Shown piece by piece: positions 30,022-39,746 of a DNA stretch of 64,000 nt (position 1 is the stretch's first letter; every line of letters starts with the position of its first letter). A program made the position numbers and the translations under genes. Origin of the DNA: Capronia americana (lineage: Eukaryota > Ascomycota > Eurotiomycetes > Chaetothyriales > Herpotrichiellaceae); NCBI GenBank assembly GCA_016110215.1, contig JADWQD010000003.1:3534001-3598000 (forward strand). The letters are read 5' to 3'. The notes below the pieces were generated by a model. The model was not told the origin of the DNA, ran no database searches, and saw only the letters and a list, made by a program, of their open reading frames with translations.

Positions 30022-31117
30022 CAGCCTGAAGGCAGCATCTGAGACGGTCATTTCACACACTGGAGCTTCAACAATGAGACGTAGGCGCGTCAAACCCCGA
30101 GGCTCAATATCGACGTTGGTTACTACCTTCAAACCAGGATAACGATGACCGTGGTTGCTCGAAGACAAGGGATGTTGTTCCAAGGGTCCAAGTCGGAAAG
30201 GGAGTTGGAAGCAGTGTCCGCTTGCTAGCTCGTGCGGAGTCCATGATCCGAGCTTCCCCGACCAATTTTAGCAACTCCTCAGCCTCATTTTTGATCAAGG
30301 AGACGGTGGAACGAGATACGACGTACATACGAGGCCAACAAAGTATCGATTGCTCCGACCTTTGTATGGAGTCCCGGGTAGGGCCATCGGCCTGCCAGAA
30401 TCAGACAGCCCGAGGACAGCAGGGCTATACGTTTTCCCGCAAGTCGAGCGTTATGCGGTTCTTCTTGAGCACCATCGGCGAGCTCTCCGCGTCACAGCGA
30501 TTCTGATTCATCAGTAATTCCGTGTTGTGCAAGTCTCTCCCTGCCGTGTACACCGCCCTTGCACAACAGCTTCAAAATGGCAAGTTGGCATCAGGACGCG
30601 AGGTACTTTACCACGGTGGGAAGCGTTAGTCGATGTTGAGACCCCGCTTTGTCCCTGAAGGCGTTTAGAGCGGACCGGCTTGCATCTTCGGTCTCCGCAA
30701 ATTGCTGCCTCAACGCCTGAGGTCCGAGCCAAACTCCCCAAATCGTAAGCCATTGAGAAGCCACTCAGGGCCCGAGCTCGTCAGCTGCATTGCACGCCGA
30801 ATGGTGAATGAGATAGAGCTGGCTTCATAAGGGCAGCAGGACCTCCCGGAACGGAGCTACATCTCACTACTGCTTCTGTTACTTGTCTCCCTTCGCACAC
30901 CGACAACCCTATCGCTTGCATCGCAAACTGCATCAGGCCACCGCTATTTCATCAACGTCTCACAGCTCTGCCCCAACTTACCCCATATCTCGAAGCTGCA
31001 TATGAACCCTCCACAGGACTACATCGACCACAACATCTTCCACACCATCCATTGACCGCCTACATCCTCTATCGTCCAGCCATCCATCCATTGTACGATC
31101 AAATCCATCAAATTACA
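30022..31117. other. Gene-poor stretch with broken minus-strand frames
   Basis: Two overlapping minus-strand frames (30328-30104 and 30183-29917) have protein-like composition, including NEAEELLKLVGEARIMDSA and LKVVTNVDIEPRG, but they sit in different phases and lack a start-to-stop structure I can defend. They may be remnants of a decayed gene. The last few hundred bases are the promoter and leader of the SAP-domain gene. Confidence 0.4.
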
Positions 31118-31994
31118 ATGGCAGCACCTCGAGCCTCTTCTTTCAAGGCCTTGCGCAACCTCCAGCGCACATCTGGATCGACTTCGGCCAGACGGAGCTT
31201 GCACATTACTGGTGTTCATGAATCTCCGAGGCCTATCGATCCCAACCACAAGACTACCTATATGCCATGGAATCTCCAAGACCTTCGTCATGAGTGCCAG
31301 AAGCGGACTCTTTCAGCATCCGGGACGAAACACGAGCTAATTGACCGACTGGCCGGTCACGATAGCTTGCAAGCAAGAGCTTTCTCGATTGCGATGAAGA
31401 GGATTGCCGTAGAACAGACCCGAAAGCCAGTCTCAGGGTGGGTAACAGCAGCTCCCTTGGTTGACGCTCCCGAACTGACCTGTTTCCAGCCCATCCGAAA
31501 CAGCGCCTCAGAGGCACTTTAACACCTCGCAAGCCCTGAAAGCAGTGGGCGACTCTTCCACTATCGACTTTGCCTTCCTTCCCAAGCTCTTCGAGGAGTC
31601 GTGGGGTCCTACACCCGCCGCCATTCGCGTTCCCATTCTCCCTAACGTTCAGTCTGACCAAGCCGAAGCTGTCCTGGAGAAATACCCGGAGCTGGATTCA
31701 GCTGCAGGCGGATACCAAGACACTCCCGGCCACGAGACCATCCTGAAGCCTCAGATCTTCCACAATGGGGATGCAGAAAGCAGTGTGGCGAGTGCCCTGA
31801 GTGACGTGCACGACGGACACCACCCTACTGAACTGTCAGTTGAGATGCTCACCGCACTGACGGAAACTGTGGGCAAGAGTGCCAGACAATTTCTCGACCA
31901 GGTCAAGGACAAAGACGAGCAGACGATCCGCAAGATCTGGAGTGGCTTTCTTGACGACATGTTCGGCGAGAAAAGGAAGGGAACCAACGCATGA
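31118..31994 (+). CDS. Mitochondrial SAP-domain protein, Aim34-like (274 aa, two exons)
   Basis: Exons 31118-31437 and 31490-31994; the intron uses GTGGGT and TTTCCAG and is in phase 2. The N-terminus is rich in Arg, Ser and Thr with no acidic residue for about 30 positions, a good mitochondrial presequence. Residues about 48-85 form a SAP motif: WNLQDLRHECQKR, SASGTKHELIDRLAGH. The combination of presequence and SAP motif is that of yeast Aim34 and its fungal relatives, whose role in mitochondrial inheritance is poorly defined. The C-terminal half has a helix with LTETVGKSARQFLDQVKD. The alternative donor four bases downstream would break the frame. Confidence 0.8.
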
Positions 31995-33172
31995 ACCCTG
32001 CGACGGGCGCAAGGGGTGCCAAAGCAATGGAATCATTGTCGCACCGTCATGACAGCGTTGCAGTAGCACGAACTAGCGAGGCGTGATTTCTTTATGACCT
32101 ATACCGCGTTATATAACGTCGGTTGAAGGATGACACCGGGTATTTTCTTATAATACAGCGCACAGCGCCCTTTTCAAACCACAGGAAGATTGTTTCATCG
32201 AAGAATGCCTCTCATTTCTGCCGGCTGTCGAGGGATGAAATGCCAGTCTGTGGTGGCAGTGCTCGTTTCTGAAGCGACTCCACCAGCCCGCTTTGACTCC
32301 ACAAGCCTCCACTATGACCATTCCATCCAGTTGCCCCTGCGCCCTGCGCTCTGGGACACTTTTGAGATTCCCGTCTCGCGCCGCTTGACTGTATCAGACC
32401 AAGGACTTCACTCAGGTATTCAACGTTGATCGATGGAAGCATGCTAGTATCCCTACCAGAACTCAATTCGCGGTTCGAATTGTGGTCTTCACCCCGCCTT
32501 TGGTCTGCAGTGCCCCAGTACGAGTACGAGGTATTCATCATAGAGGGTGAATCAGAAACTGTGGGCGGTTGAGGTCGCCCAAGCGCTAAGCCAGCCACAG
32601 GGGGTTGGCCTCCGACACCCGGGCCCTGGACTGACGCCAGTTGCTGCCACAAGTTCGGGGCACATTCCAAGGGCCAATTGCGTGAGCACTCAGAGAGATC
32701 GTCAGGTACGCGAATGGCGAAAGCTCAGCCGTTCCTTGCCCGATTCGACGCTTCTCCTGGATGCCTGACCCGCTTCGACATGCACAGATGCCCTTGGCAG
32801 TGTCGATGGCGTCGCTCAGATCCAGATGTTATGTGGTGGCAGCTGCAGATACAGACGCCTCCAGGACTTCATCTTCGTGTCCTCAAGTTCACACTCATTT
32901 TTGCATCACTCTCAACCTTATACTACTGTACCTCTTGTCGCGGAGCATTGCCTCGGGATCTCTTGATTGAGAACTTCTCGAGCTCTGGATCGATCGCACA
33001 GCGACTGCCTGCGCCGTCTATTTCCGTTTATTGAATGAAATCATTTGGCTGGATACCAAATTCGAAAAAGCACACTGCGATGTCATAACTGGGACGGGCT
33101 CCTTTCGACCTATTGCATCAAAAACAATATTTGCAAATGTGGTGATTTTGTCCACATCTTAATATCATAGCT
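31995..33172. other. Intergenic, with one doubtful minus-strand frame
   Basis: A minus-strand frame of 152 codons (32212-32670) is open, but it has no recognised domain, no flanking splice support and a Gln/Gly/Ser-biased composition. I leave it uncalled. The remainder is the promoter region of the protease gene. Confidence 0.45.
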
Positions 33173-34799
33173 ATGCATCGAAGGTGGTTATCATTACCTC
33201 TGCTGTCAAGCTGCGTTTCAGCATTCTATCCTTATCATTCTGGTGATGGCGAGAACGACAACAGCAAGAGATTCATACCCTTGGATCTCGAGCCTGAGAC
33301 GAAGGATGACTCCGGGGTTGTGACTGTTGACATCAAGAAAATGGTAAGTTACATCGAACAGCTCCCATGCCGCCAATTGCTGACCGGACCAGGTGAGGAG
33401 GAACAACATATTTCCAGTTGTCAACTCTACAGACCCCAGTATGCCGAATGCAATGGCCATCGACCAAGACGGCAACGATTACACCTACTTCTCGACCATG
33501 AAATTCGGTTCTAAGGACCAAGAGATGTACATGCTGATCGACAGCGGCTCTGCCAACACCTGGGTCATGGGCTCGAATTGCAAATCTTATGCTTGTCAGA
33601 CACACAACACCTTCGGCAGTGAGGACTCGACCACCCTGAAAACAACCACGCAAACATGGTCTATGACTTATGGCACTGGAGAAGTTGACGGCGTGGTGGC
33701 GAAGGACACAGTGCAGCTGGCCAATTACACAGTCAGCATGAACTTTGGACTTGCTTCAACCGCGTCAGATGATTTCAACAACTATCCCATGGATGGCATA
33801 TTGGGTCTTGGACGCGCGACGTCAGACGCATTAGACTCGCCGACCATCATGCAGGTGTTGAATGACCAGGGCCATCTGGCTGAGAACATCCTGGGCATTC
33901 ACCTGCAGCGGAGCTCCGACGGCAATAAAGACGGACAAATCACCTTCGGCGGTGTCGACTCGTCCAAGTTTGCCGGCAAATTGTCATATTCGAAGACCAT
34001 CACCACTGACAGCTGGCAAATTCCAGCGGACGACGCGGGCGTCGATGGCAAAGCAGCGGGATTCAAGGGCAAGACCGCCATCATCGACACTGGCACTTCA
34101 TACATCTTGATGCCTCCGGCCGACGCCGACACGCTACACCAACTCATTCCGGGCAGTTCTCAGAACGGCGAGCGATATGTCGTTCCTTGTTCCTCCTCTG
34201 CGAATGTGTATTTCACCATATCAGGGGTCAAGTATTCGGTATCGCCGAAGGACTATGTTGGCAAGCAGAGCGGCACCGGGTGCCAGAGCAACATCATCGG
34301 ACATCAGCCTTTCGGCCCGGACGATTGGATTCTTGGCGATGTGTTTCTGAAAAACGTGTACACTGTTCTCGACTTCGACCATGGGTGGATCGGGTTTGGA
34401 ACGAAGACCGGAGCCGCTGCATCTAGCAGCAGCACTGCAACGACCTCATCACTCTCCTCCACGGGGACGGGTGCTCCTTCCTCGTCAGGCTCGAGCTCCT
34501 CGGTCTCAAGCAGACCTTCGCCGACGTCGAGCTCGGCGTCCAGTCCTACCACGTTCGCGACATCGACGACAGGAACAAGCAGCGCGACGACAGCCGGTTC
34601 CAGTGGCGGCGGCGCAGCAGCCACGTCATCCGCAGGCTCTGAGGGCAGCAACAGCGACAGCGACCCCTTCAGCCAGGCGGGTGATACAGGGTCCTCATCA
34701 GGCTTGTCTTCTTCGTCCTCTTCCAGCGCGACCAAGTCACGGTCCAGCTCACTGATACCCATAATGGCCTTAGCATTTGCGGTCGGGTTCATTTTGTAA
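33173..34799 (+). CDS. Secreted GPI-anchored aspartyl protease, pepsin/yapsin-like (525 aa)
   Basis: Exons 33173-33343 and 33393-34799 join in phase 0. A signal peptide (hydrophobic residues 5-18) is followed by a propeptide. The catalytic aspartates are D107 in LIDSGSANTW and D289 in AIIDTGTSYI, giving the DSG...DTG pairing of many fungal enzymes. The flap region reads MTYGTGEVDG and the late block WILGDVFLKNVYTVLDFD. After about residue 410 comes a Ser/Thr-rich stalk of roughly 90 residues and a hydrophobic terminus (IPIMALAFAVGFIL), which fits GPI anchoring at the plasma membrane or wall. The likely role is processing of surface proteins or extracellular digestion. Substrates are unknown. 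Confidence 0.92.
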
Positions 34800-35375
34800 T
34801 CTTTTGCCGATTCATCATTGGCCGCCCGACCATCTTCGGTCGATTGGGCGAGCACGAGTGAGCGATCTGGATCCCCATACTTGGTGTTGGATACCCGGAG
34901 AAACTGGCATAGCGAGCATTTTTACAGCATCAATTAGTATTGTTTAGTCAGAGAGCCTTGATGGCAATGGGCACCAGTCCAAAAAAGAATGTCAGACTAG
35001 ATCACACCGGTCGGTGGTGTATGGTTTTCCAAGAACAGATTTCCATCTGAAGGGTGGTTTTTCAACTCTTCCGATTGTTTTGCGTCAAGGTGCAATGCAT
35101 ATAAAAGTCACTCGCCCTGCACGGAATATCTTGCAAGAGGCATGACTCCGTATAGTCTTGACAAACTCCAACACCAGACAGACTTGCACAGGAAGCGTTA
35201 GAGCACGTTTCAACAGTCAACAGCGGTGCTTTCCCCCATCGCCAAAAATAGAAAACTGCAATGCTTTTGACCGAGTACACTTTCGACTTGCACTCATATC
35301 GACTCATTCTGATCTTTCACCTCCGCCCAGGGACTGTAGGCCTGCTGGCTCGGCTCCCTCGAGGCCGTTGTCGTA
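34800..35375. other. Convergent spacer
   Basis: This separates the protease stop and the SDR stop. Small frames are unsupported, and no RNA gene is seen. Confidence 0.5.
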
Positions 35376-36213
35376 TCAAGCCGCCGACCAGCCCTTATCG
35401 AGGCGCAATTCCGCGCCATTCAATCCCACAGCGCTTGCCAAGAACAAGATTGCATTTGCCGCATCAATGGGGTCACAATTCCCACACTGTGTTGCCATTG
35501 TTGGCATCACGGTGTCCAGACCAACCTTATCCGGAACACTCTTGCTATTCTTCATGATGTCGGTTGCAACACCCCCGGGTAACAGAATGTTTGTCTGAAT
35601 TCCCTCTTTAGCATACATCCACGCTGTGCTCCGAGAGAGGCCAAGTAACGCGTGCTTGGACGTGGTGTAGGCAACTCCTGCGGTGCCGCCTTTCACGGAT
35701 GCGAGTGAGCCTACGTTGACAATCCGACCTTTCTGATCGCCCTCCTTGGTGAGGAAATGCTTGATGACAGCACGCATGACATTCAGCGGGCCATTGAGGT
35801 TAACATTCAGTACGCGGTTCCACATCTCATTGGAGATGTCTCCCGTCCGCTCGAACTGATCCATAACACCGGCGACGTTGCAGACGATGTCGATTGCAGG
35901 CCAATTATCCAAGACTTGTTTGATGGCGGCGTTGACGGATTCTTCGGAGGTGATGTCACATTTTATGTTGACAAGGTTGGAGGTTGGAGAGTCTGAGGCG
36001 TCAACGATGTCTAAGGCGGCGACTTTCGCTCCATGAGAGAGGAAGAGTTTGGCTGTCGCTGCGCCGATGCCGTTTGAAGTGCCTGTCACGAGTACGACCT
36101 AGAGGTGTGTCAGGACTCGGAGAGGAAGGGATTGTTTTTGAGAAGGGAAGGAGAGAGATTGTTGGCATCACCTGTTCTTCATTGGCACTTACCTTGTCTT
36201 TGAAGTCCGCCAT
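35376..36213 (-). CDS. Short-chain dehydrogenase/reductase (247 aa, two exons)
   Basis: Exon 1 is 36193-36213 (seven codons, Met-Ala-Asp-Phe-Lys-Asp-Lys). The intron at 36099-36192 starts GTAAGT and ends CTAG. Exon 2 is 35376-36098. The Rossmann motif is VTGTSNGIGAA, followed by CNVAG, the catalytic Ser in NVGSLAS, and Tyr/Lys in YTTSKHA. The length and motif spacing are those of the classical SDR group, often annotated 3-oxoacyl-ACP reductase-like. An Asp after the second strand (AALDIVDA) favours NAD over NADP; that is inference. The substrate is unknown. The short first exon would be missed by an ORF search, and without it the protein lacks a start. Confidence 0.9.
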
Positions 36214-37066
36214 TGGAAAGATCCCGTATTCTGGTAGAAACATATGAGACTGAGGACGCGGTTGAGAGAGAGCTTTATAGAGGAACAAGGCTGGCCTTGC
36301 TTACGCTCCTTCAGGTCTCCCTAAAACGGCCAAGCGTTGGTGAATCCTCCTCCTTTCATCGTTCTTCTTCCCCATCACTGACTAGCTTACGGGGTATCGA
36401 GTGATCATGGTCCGCTCTCGCCAGTTTGTACGACCCGAGACGGTTGATACACAGGGTCGTTCCGAATGGCCTCATTCCAAAGGAGGAGGGGTTCGGTGGT
36501 TATGCGGGGTTGGTTGGTTAGTTGCAGCTGCATAAAAGTTATGAATGACTCTTTCTCAGTCGTGAAACCCGTGTTGCAGATGGTAAAGAAAGGGGAATAC
36601 AAGGCAGCAGCGAGTGTGAGAAAGCAGCACGTTAGAGTCAATCAAGTACCTCGTACACCGGCCGGACGTCGAGGTGCCACAGTTTGATGGGAGGGCTGCC
36701 AGGGATCAGCATCTGCTGAGAATCGAGATGATTAGTGGTCACCCGAAAGCCTGGCATCTGAGTAGGTGGTCAGCGTTGTAGCATCGACCTGAATTTGCAG
36801 ACCAACACACAGCGCCATCACGCTGGTGTGGTGGACTGTTTCCCATGTGCTGGACGAGGTAAACGAGAAACCAAAGGCAAAGTGACGAGAGAAAAAAGCG
36901 GCGAGGCTGAAGCCTGTGATTTGTGATTTGGCGGTCGAGATCGGGGCGTCGGTTTTCCGGTTGGTCCAGATGCGAAAACGTACACAGTATTCCTCTCACT
37001 CTTACATTCGTTCGTGTACGTTGCTCTTTCTCTCACTGCTCACAGGCGAGATGAAATTCCTGCGAC
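36214..37066. other. Divergent spacer SDR / amino-acid carrier
   Basis: Promoters of both genes lie here. Short frames on both strands are unsupported. Confidence 0.5.
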
Positions 37067-38832
37067 ATGCCAACAGATGATGAAGATAGCAACGGCTTCA
37101 TCGGAAAAGTCCCTAATGGCAGGATCGAGAGCTACAGGCACCTGCTGGCATCGGCGGACGATCCCCCTCCCGAGACTCGAGACCGAGACTCCCCAACCGG
37201 GTCGGTCAGTCATGAAAGCCGCCCACCCTCGCTGAGACAGTCGTCGCTCTCCCATCCTCGTCCGCCCGGCACTCCTCGAACCAACAATAGGGTCCGGTTC
37301 GACCTTGACCACCCAGCGAGCAGTCCCCAACCAGAAGAATGGGTAGACGAAGAGGACTACCTCAACTCCCCGAGTCAGCGCGCTCCGCTGCTGACCGATA
37401 TCACTCCGCCGTCCCAATCGCCCTTCCTTTCGGAATCCTTCCAGCCGGAGGACTATCTGCCTGATGCGAGGCCCAAGAGTGGGATGTCGAGTGCATTCAT
37501 GAACATGGCAAACTCAATCATTGGGGCTGGGATTATTGGACAACCATATGCTTTCCGACAAGCCGGGATGACGATGGGCATCATTCTGCTGCTTGCTTTG
37601 ACAGTGACTGTGGACTGGACCATTCGCTTGATCGTGATCAACAGCAAACTGTCAGGCGCAGACTCGTTCCAGGCAACGATGCAGCATTGCTTCGGCTCCA
37701 GTGGCCTTGTGGCCATATCGGTCGCACAATGGGCATTCGCTTTCGGTGGTATGATTGCTTTCTGTATCATTGTGGGAGATACGATTCCCCATGTGATTGA
37801 AGCACTGATTCCCGGGTTGCGAGATGTGCCTTTCCTATGGCTTCTGACCGATCGGAGAGCCATCATTGTCCTTTTCGTACTCGGCGTTAGCTGGCCGTTG
37901 AGTCTATACAGGGACATTGCGAAGGTAGGAACTGTTTGCGTTGCTCCCTCGATCACTACTGACCATTGCAGCTGTCAAAAGCATCTACTTTGGCGCTGAT
38001 CAGCATGCTGGTTATCATCGTGACCGTCGTCACCCAAGGAGCAATCGTCGATTCAGAACTGCGCGGAAACTTGAAAGGACTTCTATTTGTCAACGACGGC
38101 TTCTTTCAGGCGGTTGGAGTCATCTCATTTGGTATGGTTCTATTGTGTTGTATTCGACCGAGCTAACGTCTTCAGCTTTTGTTTGCCATCACAACTCGCT
38201 ACTAATCTACGGCTCTCTCAAGACGCCAACTATAGACCGGTTTGCGACTGTGACGCACTACAGCACCTTCATCTCCATGGTAGCCTGTCTTGTCCTAGCC
38301 CTGGCAGGTTTTCTTACTTTCGGCGACAAAACCAAGGGCAACGTCTTGAACAACTTTCCCTCGCAAGGACATCTTATGGTTCAGCTTGCTCGGCTGTGCT
38401 TTGGACTCAACATGCTCACCACTCTCCCACTCGAATGCTTTGTCTGTAGAGAGGTCATGAACAACTATTGGTTCCCCGAAGAGCCTTATCAGCCAAACCG
38501 ACATTTGATCTTCAGCAGTGCTCTGGTGGTCACTGCTATGGCCATCAGCTTGATCACATGCGACCTCGGCGCTGTTTTTGAACTGATCGGAGCGACAAGC
38601 GCGTGTGCCCTTGCATACATCTTACCACCTTTGTGTTACATCAAGTTGAGCACCAGAAGCTGGAGAACGATCCCGGCAGTTGCATGTATTGTATTTGGCT
38701 TTGCTGTCATGGCTGTGAGTTTGATACTCGCTATGAAGAAGATTATCAAAAGTAAGTACCTCTCCGATCGCCTCTGTGGTTCATCACTGAAACAAGTTTC
38801 CCTTAGATGAGGGCGAGCACCAGCAGTGCTAG
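37067..38832 (+). CDS. AVT-type amino-acid transporter (SLC38-like, 539 aa, four exons)
   Basis: Exons 37067-37924, 37972-38131, 38176-38751 and 38807-38832. Introns are GTAGGA...TGCAG, GTATGG...TTCAG and GTAAGT...TTAG; all phases close. The N-terminal 140 residues are hydrophilic with Pro/Ser/Asp. The first helix contains MANSIIGAGIIGQPYAFRQAG, the hallmark of the amino acid/auxin permease family. FVCHHNSLLIYGSL, spanning intron 2, is the conserved block shared with SLC38/Avt carriers. About 11 helices follow. The last exon adds only eight residues before TAG. Fungal relatives (Avt2/Avt7 group) move neutral amino acids across the vacuolar membrane. Location and substrate are inferred from family. 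Confidence 0.9.
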
Positions 38833-39746
38833 TACAGTAGACACGAAATAATAGACTATCTTCCAATATGGATGAAGCACGAATAAACACGGGCCTTGTC
38901 AAGGAGACAGGAGCAACGGATCCGATGATGCGTCCACTTTTCCGCAATCTGACTTGTTTCTTTGTCCGTTCTCTTCATTTTACTAATCTCGAGTAGATAT
39001 TGCTAGGTCCTTAAATATTGATGGTCCATATTCACGGGCAATCATTCGCAATAGTCGCACCTTCTGAGCCATCGAACTTATCTTTCCGCGGCCACAGCAA
39101 CTCCCGGTCACGCGACAAGGAAGACCCGGCACAACGAGAAGCCAACTCTGTGGCCAGACGCGAAAACTCCTCTAATACATCCGCGCGGCCTCCTTTTAGC
39201 GAGCACGAGCAGATCACGAAGTTTCTGGACTCTGCCGCATCGACCTCATAGCAAAAAGGCAGGCATAGAGAGCCTATAAACTTCGGGGATCCAGAGGCGG
39301 AGACGATGAGGACGCCAAAGGGGGTCGTCGATATCACACGCTGTTCAATAATGGCGACTACTACTGTAAGTTAAAATAAGGGAGGAGCGCGTTTTCAACA
39401 CGTCTGGTTTTTTTTTTTCTGTTCATTGCACTTGTCGTGGCACTTTCTCAAGAGCGCAGGGCCGCTCATTGCTCATCTCGCTTTTCCAGGAGTGCAAACC
39501 TCATTTTGCTGTTGTGGGCACTTGCTCACGAGTGAGATGGAATGCTCATCTCGCTTTTCCAGCAGTGCAAAGCTCGCCTTGCTGTCGTGGCACTTGCTCA
39601 GCAGTGCGTACCTCATCTCACCATTTCAGAGCCAGGCATGCCCCACGGTACTCGTCTCTTGAACCTCCTTGACACAGCTCACCCCTCATGCTCTGCACCA
39701 TACAAATGCGTATGTGCTCTGGTATCTCTCATCTCTCACTGTCAAT
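38833..39746. other. Convergent spacer with tandem duplication
   Basis: This holds the 3' flanks of the AVT-like gene and the large unrecognised gene. A plus-strand frame (39018-39251, 77 codons) is polar but unsupported. The repeat near 39425-39615 is listed separately, preceded by a poly-T run. Confidence 0.5.
39425..39615. repeat. Imperfect tandem repeat, unit about 72-75 bp
   Basis: The unit beginning TGCTCATCTCGCTTTTCCAG appears near 39469 and again at 39542, each followed by AGTGCAAA, a CTTGCTG/TTTGCTG block and GGCACTTGCTCA. A partial third copy (TTGCACTTGTCGTGGCAC) precedes them. Copies differ by scattered substitutions, so the duplication is not recent. It lies in the 3' flank of the minus-strand gene. 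Confidence 0.8.

Noticed and set aside
32212..32670. Minus-strand frame of 152 codons
   Set aside because: No homology that I recognise, biased composition and no splice or context support.
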